Source: an uncultured Opitutia bacterium
GTDB taxonomy: Bacteria > Verrucomicrobiota > Verrucomicrobiia > Opitutales > Opitutaceae
Direction of reading: 5' to 3'
DNA: 64,000 bases
Assembly (NCBI GenBank): GCA_903872505.1
Contig: CAIQKV010000069.1
Span: 25,796 to 89,795 of the forward strand
The position numbers were made by a program, and so were the translations under genes. Under the pieces are notes generated by a model that was given only the letters and a program-made list of their open reading frames with translations, was not told the origin of the DNA and did not search any database. Shown here piece by piece: positions 16,958-25,893 of the stretch (positions are counted from its first letter, which is position 1; every line of letters starts with the position of its first letter).

Positions 16958-18832
16958 TCATGCCAGCTGGTCGTCCGCCAGATTCAGTTTTCGCAGGAAC
17001 GGCAGCCAGCGCGGGTCGGCGTGCAGTTTGCGCATGAGCGGATCGCATTTCAGCAGCACCGTCCCGGAGTCCCGCACCCGGTAGGCCTCGTCCAGCCACT
17101 GGAAGGCCTGGTCCACCTCGCCGCGGAAGGCATAGACCTGGGCCACCTGGTAGGCGGCGTGGGTGCCGTCCTTCACCTTCAATTCCACTAGGGCCGCCTC
17201 CGAATCCTCGATCCGTCCCTGGGCAAAGCGCGCGCACGCCAGCGCCGTCCGCCGCGCCCAGCCGGGCGGCACTTCCTCCGCGGCCCGGGCGGCCTCGTCG
17301 ATCCGTCCTTGGAACAGCCGGGCCAAAAACAGGAAGAGCCGGCTGCGCAACCCGGCGGGATTGATCGAGATCACCCGCTCCGCCTGCTTCTCCATTTCCT
17401 CAAAGCGCCCCGCGAAGCCCAGGCTGCGGACGAGGGTATAGGTGGAAAAATAGTTGAGCGGGTCAAGTTCCACGGCCTGACGCGCGAGCCGGATGGCCTC
17501 GTCGCACCGCCCCATGATTCCGGCTAGGTGCGCCACCATGCTCCGGGTCTCCACGTCGCCCGGCGTGAGCTCCGACGCCCGCGCGAGCAGGGCGGCCGCC
17601 TGTTTCCAGTCCCAACCGTGCATCAGTTCCTCGAAGCCCAGGGCAAAGTGACCCTTGGCCAGCTCCGGATCCAGGGCGATCGCCCTCTGCGCCGCCTCAC
17701 GGGCTAGGCGGTTGCCGGCCTCGATCGAATACATGCCGGATCCGGCGGACATGCAGTAGACCAACGCCAGCCAGGCCCAGGTGAGTGCGCAACCTTCGTC
17801 AATCGCGATGGACGCCTGGTAGCACTCGATCGCCTTGGCGTATTCGTCGGGCACCTCGCGGTTGAAGATCGCCCGGCCCTGCAGGAACAGCTGGTAAGCC
17901 TCGGGATTCACCGCCCGCGCCGCGGAGGTGGCGCCCAGCTTGAGCGAGAGCGCCTGGGCGATGAGCCCGGCGATCTCGTCCTGCACCGCGAAGATGTCCT
18001 TCAGGTCCCGGGTGAAGGTGTCGGACCAGACATGGAACCCGTCGGCGGCCTTGATCAGCTGCGCGGTGATACGGACGCGATCGCCCGCCTTGCGCACGCT
18101 GCCCTCGACGACGTAGGCGACGCCGAGCTGCCGCGCGATCTCCGGGATGGGCGTGTCCTTGCCCTTGAAATGAAACGCCGAGGTCCGCGCCGACACCTTC
18201 AATCCCTTCACCTTGGCCAGCACGTTCAGCAGTTCCTCGCTGATGCCGTCGGAAAAATACTCGTTTTCCTTGTCGTTGCTCAGGTTGGCGAAGGCCAGCA
18301 CCGCCACAGAATGACCCTCTGTTGACCGGGTGGCGGCCATCGCCTGGGCCATCGGCTGGCCGACTGACCGGTTCTTTTCGCCGGACTCCGGGCCCGGAGT
18401 GGACGACTCGCCCGGCAGCAGGCGCTTGACCCGTTCCACGAACGCCGGCGGGGTTTCGCCGCCGGGCAGCCGCGTCCATTGCACCGCGGTGAACGAATCC
18501 GGGGCGTCCGCATTGGCATCCGGCGTCTGGTCCACGCAAACCGGGACGAGGAACGCGCGGTTGCGGCCCATCAGGTGCGTGCGCTGGTCGGCCAGCCGCC
18601 ACTCGAGCCGGAAATAGCCTTCGGGCCGCGCCTGGGTGTTCGCCGAGATGATCGGCAGAAACAGCGCGCACTCCTTGATCTGCCGGCGGATCTTCTGGTC
18701 CCATGCGTCGCCGCCCCGCAGCTCGCTCTGGTCGAACCACGCCTCGATGCCCGCCGCACGCAGCGCCTCGGCGATCCGGCGTGCGGCGTCGGCGTCCTGG
18801 GAAGCGTAGGAAAGGAAAACGGCTCCGGGCAT
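16958..18832 (-). CDS. TIR - FlgO-like - TPR protein
   Basis: A 624-residue protein. Start at 18832 (MPGAVFLSYASQD) is chosen because the TIR domain begins at once; upstream in-frame sequence overlaps the preceding gene. TIR spans about 1-140 with GYFRLEW and candidate catalytic Glu77, a FlgO/TolB-N-like domain runs about 175-310 (SVAVLAFANLSNDKENEYFS), and TPR helices fill 325-590. It ends LADDQLA. No membrane helix is present, unlike the other two TIR-FlgO proteins of the cluster. TIR and FlgO domains are close paralogues of those at 11786-15085, indicating local duplication. It follows the nSTAND gene after 13 nt, so probably co-transcribed. Confidence 0.86.
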   Translation of the reverse strand: MPGAVFLSYASQDADAARRIAEALRAAGIEAWFDQSELRGGDAWDQKIRRQIKECALFLPIISANTQARPEGYFRLEWRLADQRTHLMGRNRAFLVPVCVDQTPDANADAPDSFTAVQWTRLPGGETPPAFVERVKRLLPGESSTPGPESGEKNRSVGQPMAQAMAATRSTEGHSVAVLAFANLSNDKENEYFSDGISEELLNVLAKVKGLKVSARTSAFHFKGKDTPIPEIARQLGVAYVVEGSVRKAGDRVRITAQLIKAADGFHVWSDTFTRDLKDIFAVQDEIAGLIAQALSLKLGATSAARAVNPEAYQLFLQGRAIFNREVPDEYAKAIECYQASIAIDEGCALTWAWLALVYCMSAGSGMYSIEAGNRLAREAAQRAIALDPELAKGHFALGFEELMHGWDWKQAAALLARASELTPGDVETRSMVAHLAGIMGRCDEAIRLARQAVELDPLNYFSTYTLVRSLGFAGRFEEMEKQAERVISINPAGLRSRLFLFLARLFQGRIDEAARAAEEVPPGWARRTALACARFAQGRIEDSEAALVELKVKDGTHAAYQVAQVYAFRGEVDQAFQWLDEAYRVRDSGTVLLKCDPLMRKLHADPRWLPFLRKLNLADDQLA

Positions 18833-18845
18833 GGTGCGCGCCGGT

Positions 18846-21800
18846 TCAGCCGCCCGGGGTGGCCCGGGCAGCCGCGATCCAGCCGGCCAGCTCGAGGTTG
18901 TCGACGTATTGCCCGACACCGCCGGTCAGGCCCCCCAGCGCCTTGTCCGCCTCGTCGAGCAGCGACTGGCGCTGCTCGCGTCCCGCGGCGTCGTCCGCCT
19001 GGGCGAGGGCACAGGCGTAGAGGGCATGGGCATAAGCCGGCAGGAACTCGTTGTCATCGGCGCCATGGGCGTACTCCTTGCGATAGTACGCCATCGCCGG
19101 CTCCAGCAGCGTGCGAGCTTCCGCTCCCCGCCCCTGCCGCGCGACGGCGCGGGCGAGGCGCACCCGGTTCCAGGCATCGTCGGCCACGGGGTCACCTTCG
19201 CGGTTCGGGTTCATCGGGATCTCGCGCAGGCGGCGCGCCGTGGATTCCGCCAGGGCAAAATCTCCCTGGTGAAAGGCGGCCGTCGAGGCCAGGCCGAGGG
19301 CGCTCCGGGTGATGTTGTGATGCATCTGCTGTGCGCTGCGGTTCGCCGCCGGGACCTTGAGCTTGGCCAAACGGTCCACCGCGGCCATGGCTCCCGTCAC
19401 CACCTTCTGGTCCTCGCCCAGGAGCCGCTGGTACCGGAGGTCCTGCAACGCGATCACCTCGGTGGCCATCTGGCGCTCGACGCCGCCCTCCGGGAACTGC
19501 TTCACCCACTCACGCGTGGTCCGCTGGGTTTCCGCGAGCGCGTGCTCGGCCGCGGCCCGGTGCCCGGCCTGCGCCTCCCAGTTGAGCATCTCGGCCCAAT
19601 AAAAATTCATCTGACCCGCCAGGCTGGACGGCCGGCGCGGGTCGTTTTCCAGCGCGACCAAGGAATACACCTTGGCCAGCGCCTCGCTGACCCGACCCCG
19701 CTCGTACATCAGGAACGCCAGCTGGGCGCGCGCACGCAGCCACATGTTCCACACGGTGATGTCGGACGGATTCGAGCGCACATACTCCTCGCCGGCCCGC
19801 TCGCCCTTGAGGGCGTAATCCAGCGCCTCGGCATAGTCGTGGCGGCGTTCCGCCAGCGTCCCGAGCAGGTCCGCTGCCAGGGTGCGGTTGAGCATGGAGC
19901 GCAGGTCACCCGGCCGTTGCACGAGGACCTTCTCGGCCATCTCGTACACCTCGCGCTCGAGCTGCTCGGCCTGGTCGATCCGGCCCAGCACCAGGGCATG
20001 GCGGGCCTCCGAATCCGTGGTGTCGCCGTAGGCCGACGCGGCGTTGAGATCCGACAGGTCCAAGGCGCCGAGTCCGACGAGGATGGCGCGGGCCTCCTCG
20101 CAGTTCGCGATCCCGTCCTCCTTCTTCACTTGAAAATGGCTGTAGACATTCAGGATGTCGACATACACGCGCCGCGCCTGGCGGGAGGCGTCCGGCTTTT
20201 TCACCAGCGGGCGCAGCAGGCCGGCCGCCCGCTCCAGGTCGGCGGGATTTTGCATGCCCGTGCCCATCATTTGCCCGGACTTGGTGAAGAGCGCCAGGGC
20301 CAGGCCGATGGTCGTGGCCTCGCTTTGGTCGCCCTCCGCCCGCAGTTGCTCAAACACCTGCCGGGCCTCATCGAGGAGTCGGGTGGCCTTGGGAATGTCG
20401 CCCCGGCCCATCTCGGCCGCGCCCTGCCGGACGAGGGCCATGCCGCGGTAGAGGCGGGTGGACGGCGTGAGCAGCTCGGCCGGCAGCCCGTCGTAGTAGG
20501 CGACCGCCTGCTGGGCGAGCTTGCCCATCGTGTCGAGCCGGCCGGTCGGCTCGAGTTCCAGGTAGAAATCCTCGATCAGAAACCCGACCAGCTTTTCCGC
20601 CTCGGTCCGGGCACGCTCGGCCATCTGGCGGGTGGCCAGCGCCTGGGCCTCGGCCACGCGGGCCCGGCGGAGATTGACGAAGCCGAACACGGCGCTGCCC
20701 GCCGCCGCCAGCATCAGCACGCTGGCCACGGCGGCCACAACCCGCGCGCGCAGCAGTGCCCGGCGGGTTGCAATCTCGCGCTCCTGCTGGAGCGCCAGCT
20801 GGCGCTTGGATTCCTCGAGGGCCTCGCGCTCGTGCCGCACGGAGCGGCTGGCGCCGACGACGCTGCAGAGCACGTCGTGCGTGATCTCGACGCGCCGCAG
20901 GTCCAGCCGGTCCTCCACGCGCAGCAACCGGCGATCCACCAGCTTCGCCAGGGCGTCGGGGGCGGCGCCGGCGGCGACAAAGGCCTTCCGCACGCGCTCC
21001 TCGGCCACGCTCTCACGGTAGCCGGACTCCGTCAGCATCTCGTCCTCGATGAAGATGCGCACGCCGGCCGGCTGGTCCGCCAGGGCGCGCTCGTAGAACT
21101 CGGTCAGGATGGTGTCGCGCGAGCCTTCCAGCAGGTGGGCGGAAATCTCGGCCTGGCCCTGCGCCAGCCGGGTGTTGTTCAGCTCGCGGCAGATCAGGCT
21201 GAGCAGCGACGGCTCGACCTCGGCGTGCGCAAGGTCCGCGCCGCCGGCGACGAACCGCACCACCGCCTCGGCCACGGCCTCGCCCACCAGGTGCGGCGCG
21301 GGGGCGCGCACCGCGGCCACCGCCTGCGCCCCGGTCATGCGCGCCAGGCGCATGCGGTTCTGTGTGACGGAGGGCATCTGCCCCTTCAGCCCCTCGAGGT
21401 GCGCGAGGTAGTCCTCGCGCAGCGAGATCAGGATGCGGTAGTCCGCGCGGGCGAAGTCGAACTTGGAGGCATCGGCCTCGTCCCGGTCGATCCGCGCCTC
21501 GAGCGCGACCGGCGGGCGGTTCTCCACCAGGTCGGCGAGGTCCGCGAGGAACTCCTGCGCCCGGCGCCGGCCGGCGTCGTCGGATTGCGCGAGGGTGAAG
21601 ATCTCCTCGAACTGGTCGAAGATCAGGATCGGGATGAGCGTGCGGCCGCTCGCGTCCTTCAGCACGTCGTCGCGATGGTGCAGGAACTCCCACAGCGTCT
21701 CGCCGCTCACGGCCGAGCCGGTCCGGGTCCAGGCGCCGGCGGCCTCCGTCGCACGGAACACCGCGCGCTTGATCTGCTCCGCGGGCGGCGGTGACGCCGG

Positions 21801-22067
21801 GTCGTAGTCGAGCCGCACGTAGACGGGGCAGAAGCCCTCGGGCCGGAGCCGCGGGACGAGGCCCGCCTGCAGGATCGAGGTTTTGCCGAGGCCGGACTGG
21901 CCGAACAGGATGGTGAGCAGCTTGCGCTGCACGCGCCGGCCGAGCTCGGCGGCCTCCTCCTCGCGGCCGTGGAAGTAGCCGCGGGTCTCCTCGGTGAAGG
22001 AGACGAGGCCGAGCCACGGGTGTTGTTCGTCGACCGTGGCGACGGGGGCGGGGGCGGAGGGCTTCAT
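18846..22067 (-). CDS. nSTAND-type ATPase with TM helix and TPR repeats
   Basis: A 1073-residue STAND-class NTPase. After PWLGLVSFTEETRGYFHGRE comes Walker A GQSGLGKTS (residues 56-64) and Walker B LIPILIFDQFEEIF (Asp151), the signature of the nSTAND1-type family. A winged-helix-like region ends near VEITHDVLCSVVGASRSVR (about 393-411). A coiled coil follows (411-437), then a transmembrane helix (about 441-464), then TPR-like helices to the end as a presumed sensor. Start ATG overlaps the SIR2-TIR stop as ATGA (22064-22067), implying translational coupling and fixed stoichiometry. STAND proteins oligomerise on ligand binding and trigger effectors; no effector domain is fused here, so the neighbouring TIR/SIR2 proteins are candidates. 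Role inferred. Confidence 0.85.
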   Translation of the reverse strand: MKPSAPAPVATVDEQHPWLGLVSFTEETRGYFHGREEEAAELGRRVQRKLLTILFGQSGLGKTSILQAGLVPRLRPEGFCPVYVRLDYDPASPPPAEQIKRAVFRATEAAGAWTRTGSAVSGETLWEFLHHRDDVLKDASGRTLIPILIFDQFEEIFTLAQSDDAGRRRAQEFLADLADLVENRPPVALEARIDRDEADASKFDFARADYRILISLREDYLAHLEGLKGQMPSVTQNRMRLARMTGAQAVAAVRAPAPHLVGEAVAEAVVRFVAGGADLAHAEVEPSLLSLICRELNNTRLAQGQAEISAHLLEGSRDTILTEFYERALADQPAGVRIFIEDEMLTESGYRESVAEERVRKAFVAAGAAPDALAKLVDRRLLRVEDRLDLRRVEITHDVLCSVVGASRSVRHEREALEESKRQLALQQEREIATRRALLRARVVAAVASVLMLAAAGSAVFGFVNLRRARVAEAQALATRQMAERARTEAEKLVGFLIEDFYLELEPTGRLDTMGKLAQQAVAYYDGLPAELLTPSTRLYRGMALVRQGAAEMGRGDIPKATRLLDEARQVFEQLRAEGDQSEATTIGLALALFTKSGQMMGTGMQNPADLERAAGLLRPLVKKPDASRQARRVYVDILNVYSHFQVKKEDGIANCEEARAILVGLGALDLSDLNAASAYGDTTDSEARHALVLGRIDQAEQLEREVYEMAEKVLVQRPGDLRSMLNRTLAADLLGTLAERRHDYAEALDYALKGERAGEEYVRSNPSDITVWNMWLRARAQLAFLMYERGRVSEALAKVYSLVALENDPRRPSSLAGQMNFYWAEMLNWEAQAGHRAAAEHALAETQRTTREWVKQFPEGGVERQMATEVIALQDLRYQRLLGEDQKVVTGAMAAVDRLAKLKVPAANRSAQQMHHNITRSALGLASTAAFHQGDFALAESTARRLREIPMNPNREGDPVADDAWNRVRLARAVARQGRGAEARTLLEPAMAYYRKEYAHGADDNEFLPAYAHALYACALAQADDAAGREQRQSLLDEADKALGGLTGGVGQYVDNLELAGWIAAARATPGG

Positions 22068-23455
22068 GCGCGGCGGGAGTTGAAAAGGTCCTGGAGCCGG
22101 CGGGTGAATTCCGCCGGGGGGGCGCCCCCGGGCAGCCGCGCGAAGTGCATGGCCTTGAATTTCTCGGGGGCCACGGCATCGGCCTCGGTCGTGCCGTCGA
22201 TGCAGACCGGCAGGATGAACACCGCGCCGTCCGCCATGCCGCGCGTGCGGTCCACGGCGTAGCTCCACTCGCGGCGGAAATACCCCTCGTGCCGCCGCTG
22301 CGTGGTGGCGGAGATGACGGGCACGAAGTACGAACACCGCGCGATGTTGCCGCGGATCTTGCGGTCGTAGTCGTCGCCGCTCTCGAGCCGGTCGAGGTCG
22401 AACCAGGTGGTGATGCCGGCGGCGTCGAGGCCGGCCTTGAGCTTCTGGACCGCGGGCAGGTCCTCGCGGGCGTAGCTGATGAACACCGCGTTCTCCGGCA
22501 TCTCGCGCGCCGGCGGCAGGAACCGCACCGGCGCCGCGGAGCCGCCCGCGGGCGCGGCGCCCGCGCGGCGGGCCGTCCAGCGGCGGTGCAGCTCGGCGAC
22601 GAACTCCTCCGCGCCGGAAAACATCCGGGTGCGCACGCTGACCTGCTGCAGGAACGACACGAGCCGCACGTCGGTCAGGCTGTGGCTGTCGGCCAGGATC
22701 TCGCCCACGTCGCGCGGGTCGGACAGCCGGCGGCGCTTGGTCATGCGCAGGAACAGCCGCGCGAGCCAGTTGGAGAAATCGCTGCCGATCACGAGCAGGT
22801 GGTTGTGTTCGAGCGCGTGGAACAGCTTCTCCGGCGTGAGGTGCTCGCTCTGCAGCGCGCAGACGAACTCGAGCATGTCCTCGTCGGAGATCACGTAGGT
22901 CGGCGACGCCGACAGGCGGCCGAGCAGGTGGTAGACGACGGGGCGCTGCAGGTCGTCGCGCTCGACGGGCAGGTCGGCCACGCGGTTGGGCGCGTAGGCA
23001 ATGACCTCGGTGTTGGCGGCGCCGCCGAAGCGGACCTGGTTGATCGCCAGCTCGAGCAGCGGGTCGAACGTCATCGAGACGTAGAGGTTGAAATCCGTGA
23101 TCTCCGCGAGCTGCCGCAGCGGCAGCGGCGGGTCGAAGGCCGCCTCGCGCATGATGGTGCGGAGCCGGGTGTAGGCCTCCTCGCGCCGGCCGTGGCCGGT
23201 CAGGTAGCTGCAGACGACGTCGTTCAGCGTGAGCGGCCGGGGGAGCGGCCCGGCCTCGACGCCGAGGCGCGCGGCCAGCTTCTCGGCCAGCCACTCCAGT
23301 AGGAGCTGCGGCCCGTTCTCCGTCTGCACCTTGAGCAGCTCGGGGCCGATGATGGGGATGACGCGCTTCTCCTCGATGTAGTTGAGCAGGTCCTCCCACA
23401 CGTCGTCGCTGAACAGCGTGGCGGGGGCGGAATCGTCGGCGGTTTCGGGATTCAT
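22064..23455 (-). CDS. SIR2-like domain fused to C-terminal TIR domain
   Basis: A 463-residue protein. Residues about 17-290 resemble SIR2-like Rossmann domains: a first loop RVIPIIGPELL where GAG-x-S is expected, MTFDPLLE (128-135) in place of the T-x-N-x-D motif, VVYHLLGRL (173-181) where the catalytic His motif sits, DEDMLEF, and IGSDFSNWLARLFLRM. Residues about 321-458 are a TIR domain (VFISYARED; WFDLDRLESGDDYDRKI; GYFRREW with Glu396). The SIR2 part lacks the usual Asn, so it may bind rather than cleave a nucleotide. ATG at 23455 follows the upstream TIR gene by 26 nt; the stop overlaps the nSTAND start. Predicted cytosolic. Confidence 0.8.
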   Translation of the reverse strand: MNPETADDSAPATLFSDDVWEDLLNYIEEKRVIPIIGPELLKVQTENGPQLLLEWLAEKLAARLGVEAGPLPRPLTLNDVVCSYLTGHGRREEAYTRLRTIMREAAFDPPLPLRQLAEITDFNLYVSMTFDPLLELAINQVRFGGAANTEVIAYAPNRVADLPVERDDLQRPVVYHLLGRLSASPTYVISDEDMLEFVCALQSEHLTPEKLFHALEHNHLLVIGSDFSNWLARLFLRMTKRRRLSDPRDVGEILADSHSLTDVRLVSFLQQVSVRTRMFSGAEEFVAELHRRWTARRAGAAPAGGSAAPVRFLPPAREMPENAVFISYAREDLPAVQKLKAGLDAAGITTWFDLDRLESGDDYDRKIRGNIARCSYFVPVISATTQRRHEGYFRREWSYAVDRTRGMADGAVFILPVCIDGTTEADAVAPEKFKAMHFARLPGGAPPAEFTRRLQDLFNSRRA

Positions 23456-23481
23456 CGGTGGAGGGGTTGAACGGGAAATTA

Positions 23482-25806
23482 TCAGAGCAGCGGGGCGTTG
23501 TTCTTCGGATCGTTCACCAGCGTCTCGAAGCGCGGGTCGCCCCGCAGCGGAAACCACGAGGCCCCGGCCTTCGCCGTGTAGATGTTCTCGCCCCGGGGCG
23601 TGCGCAGCAGCCGGGCGAGTTCGGCCAGCGCGCGGTCCTTGTCGCCCAGCCAGGCCAGGCACACCGCGTAATTAAAGGTGTAGTTTGGCCCGAAGATCGC
23701 GTCCTTCGACTCGGGCACGAGGTCGATGGCCTTTTGCGCGCAGCGCAACGACTCCGCGCGCTCGCCGAGCATCGCATAGGCCAGGCCGAGGTTGGTCCAA
23801 AGGATTTCGTTCGTTGGTTGTTTTTCGAGCTGAGACTTGAGGTCGCTCACCGCCTCCGCGGCGCGTGTGCGTGCGACCGCTTGGTCGCCCATGGCGGCCA
23901 ACACGAACGCCGCGGTCGTGTCCTGGATACCCTTCGCCTCGCCAAACGTGTCCGCGTAGCGCAGCTGGCGGTCGAGGGCCACGTACCCGGCAAAATCGCC
24001 AATCTGCAGGGCCCAGGCCTTGCGCAGATAGATCATGGTCGGCGTGCCCGCCTGCTCCGGCGAGATCCGGGCCAGCCACTCCTCCCCTTCCTTCGTCGAA
24101 CCCGTGGCCGCAAACGGAATCAAGGGTATTTGCGCCTCCGCCGTGGGTTCATGGTCGGCCAGCTCGGCCGCCCGCCGCATCATCGGCAGGGCCTCGTCGT
24201 AGAGGCAGAGAAATTCCGCCGTCTCCGCCAGCGAACGCACGTAGCGCAGACTGCGCGGCTCGAGCTGCACGGCGCGCCGGAATTCGCCCATCGCCTCCTT
24301 GAACCGGCCCTGCCGGCGGTGGATGAGGGCGAGCGAGCCGTAGACCGCCCCGTCATTGGGCCGCAGCACGGCGAGCCGCTCGTATTGCTCGACCGCACGC
24401 GTGTAGTCGCGATAGCCGTAATAATAATAATCGCCGAGATTCTCGATCACCTCCGGCGCGTCGGGCGCGAGACGCACCGCCGTGTCGATCACCGCCTTGG
24501 CCCTGGCCAGCCGCCCCGCCGTGTGGTCGTTCCCGCCGAAATACTGGAAGGCATGAAGGGAGCCCAAGGCGGCCCATGCGGCCGCAAATTTCGGATCGAG
24601 TTGCACGGCCTGCTGCAGCAACCGCTCGCTTTCGTTGAGGTCCTTGCTGTTGACGCTGCCCGATAGCTGCCGCGCCTTCACGTAGGCGTCGTAAGCGGCG
24701 AGGCTTTCGGTCGGGCGGCGCTCCAGCAGCGATTTCTCCTCGGGCGAAAGCGCGGCGGCCAGCGCCCCGGCGATTGCCTGCGACAGCTCGGCCTGAATCC
24801 CAAAGATGTCCGTGATGTCCCGGTCGTAGGCCTTGGCCCATACATGCTCGTCGGTCCGGGCGTTGATCAGCTGGCCGGTGACGCGCACCTTGCTGCCGGC
24901 TCGGCGCACGCTGCCCTCGAGCACGTAGGCCACGCCCAGTTCCTCGCCGATCTGGCGGATCGGCTTGGTTGTGCCCCGGTACTGCATGACCGAGGTGCGC
25001 GAGACGACGTGCAGTTGGCGGACGAGCGCGAGGTTCGTGAGGATGTCCTCGTGGATGCCGTCGGCGAAGAAGCCGCTGTCCTTCTCCTCGCTCATGTTGT
25101 TGAACGGCAGGACCGCGATGGATTTTTCGGAAATGACGGGCGTGACCGGCGCGGCGACTGCGGCCGGTTTTGGCGCGGGGGCCGGGGCGGGAACGGGTGC
25201 GGGCGGCTCGCTTCGGCGGCCAACCGTGAGCGCGACCCCGACACCGACCACGACCGCAATGAGGGCACCCCAGGCCCAGCCGGGGAGGCCGGACTTGGCT
25301 GCAGCCGCCGGCAGCGCATGGGCGGCCGGGGCGGATTTCTTGGCCGGCGTAGCCTTGGCCGGGCGCTCCAGCAGCCGCTTGACGTGCTCGACAAACTGCG
25401 GCGTCGGCATGCCGTGCGCCAGCCGGGTCCACTGCACGCGCATGAATTCCTCCGGCACGAGCGCCTCGGACTCCGCCGTGTCATCGCTCACCACCGGCAG
25501 CAAAAAGGCCACGCCGGCGGCCATGTCGTGGGTGCGCTCGACGGCGAGCTTCCACTCCCGGCGGAAGTAGCCCTCGCCGCGCGCCTGGGTGTTTTCCGAA
25601 ATGATGGCCACAAACAACGAACAGGTGCGAATCTGGGTGCGGATCTTGGCGTCCCACGAATCCCCGCCCCGGAGCTCATTCTGGTCGAACCACACCTCCA
25701 GGCCGAAGGCGCGCAGGGCATCGGCCAATCGGCGGGCCACGTCGGAATCTTCGCGGGAATAGCTGAGGAATACGGCGCCCGGCGGGGCGGAGGGGGAATC
25801 CGGCAT
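23482..25806 (-). CDS. TIR - TM - FlgO-like - TPR protein (first gene of the cluster)
   Basis: A 774-residue protein with an N-terminal TIR domain (about 10-150: VFLSYSREDSD; WFDQNELRGGDSWDAKI; GYFRREW with Glu84). An Ala/Lys/Pro linker and a membrane helix follow (about 170-193, WAWGALIAVVVGVGVALTV), then a Pro/Ala-rich spacer. A FlgO/TolB-N-like domain comes next (about 228-365, IAVLPFNNMSEEKDSGFF) and then TPRs to residue 720. Its TIR is less similar to the other two TIR-FlgO proteins than they are to each other. It is the first gene of the minus-strand run and is divergent from the SLOG-SLATT gene across 87 bp. Function unknown; signalling or immune effector are the main options. Confidence 0.86.
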   Translation of the reverse strand: MPDSPSAPPGAVFLSYSREDSDVARRLADALRAFGLEVWFDQNELRGGDSWDAKIRTQIRTCSLFVAIISENTQARGEGYFRREWKLAVERTHDMAAGVAFLLPVVSDDTAESEALVPEEFMRVQWTRLAHGMPTPQFVEHVKRLLERPAKATPAKKSAPAAHALPAAAAKSGLPGWAWGALIAVVVGVGVALTVGRRSEPPAPVPAPAPAPKPAAVAAPVTPVISEKSIAVLPFNNMSEEKDSGFFADGIHEDILTNLALVRQLHVVSRTSVMQYRGTTKPIRQIGEELGVAYVLEGSVRRAGSKVRVTGQLINARTDEHVWAKAYDRDITDIFGIQAELSQAIAGALAAALSPEEKSLLERRPTESLAAYDAYVKARQLSGSVNSKDLNESERLLQQAVQLDPKFAAAWAALGSLHAFQYFGGNDHTAGRLARAKAVIDTAVRLAPDAPEVIENLGDYYYYGYRDYTRAVEQYERLAVLRPNDGAVYGSLALIHRRQGRFKEAMGEFRRAVQLEPRSLRYVRSLAETAEFLCLYDEALPMMRRAAELADHEPTAEAQIPLIPFAATGSTKEGEEWLARISPEQAGTPTMIYLRKAWALQIGDFAGYVALDRQLRYADTFGEAKGIQDTTAAFVLAAMGDQAVARTRAAEAVSDLKSQLEKQPTNEILWTNLGLAYAMLGERAESLRCAQKAIDLVPESKDAIFGPNYTFNYAVCLAWLGDKDRALAELARLLRTPRGENIYTAKAGASWFPLRGDPRFETLVNDPKNNAPLL

Positions 25807-25893
25807 AAAACGTCACCTAATATGCTAGTTAAGCTTAGACCTTGCCAGCTCAAATCCCCGCTGACACCCGTTTTGCACGACTTTTTCGGCCGA
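25807..25893. promoter_or_regulatory. Divergent intergenic region between TIR and SLOG-SLATT genes
   Basis: This 87-bp gap must hold promoters for both the minus-strand TIR operon and the plus-strand SLOG-SLATT gene, unless either is read from outside. It is locally AT-rich around CTAATATGCTAGTTAAGCTTAG (25815-25836), unlike the flanking coding DNA. I could not identify a convincing -35/-10 pair with proper spacing on either strand, so only the region is marked. Confidence 0.4.

Noticed and set aside
16890..17237. N-terminal extension of the glycosidase frame up to 17237
   Set aside because: The extension overlaps the TIR gene at 16958-18832 and lacks protein-like sequence; the signal peptide starts at 16889.
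18831..21794. 987-residue plus-strand frame opposite the nSTAND gene
   Set aside because: No recognisable motifs and repeated Arg/Gly/Gln strings; it mirrors the nSTAND-TPR gene.
25807..25893. A defined sigma-70 promoter in the TIR/SLOG gap (TTGAGC on the minus strand)
   Set aside because: No -10 with acceptable spacing and match could be found, so only the region is reported.
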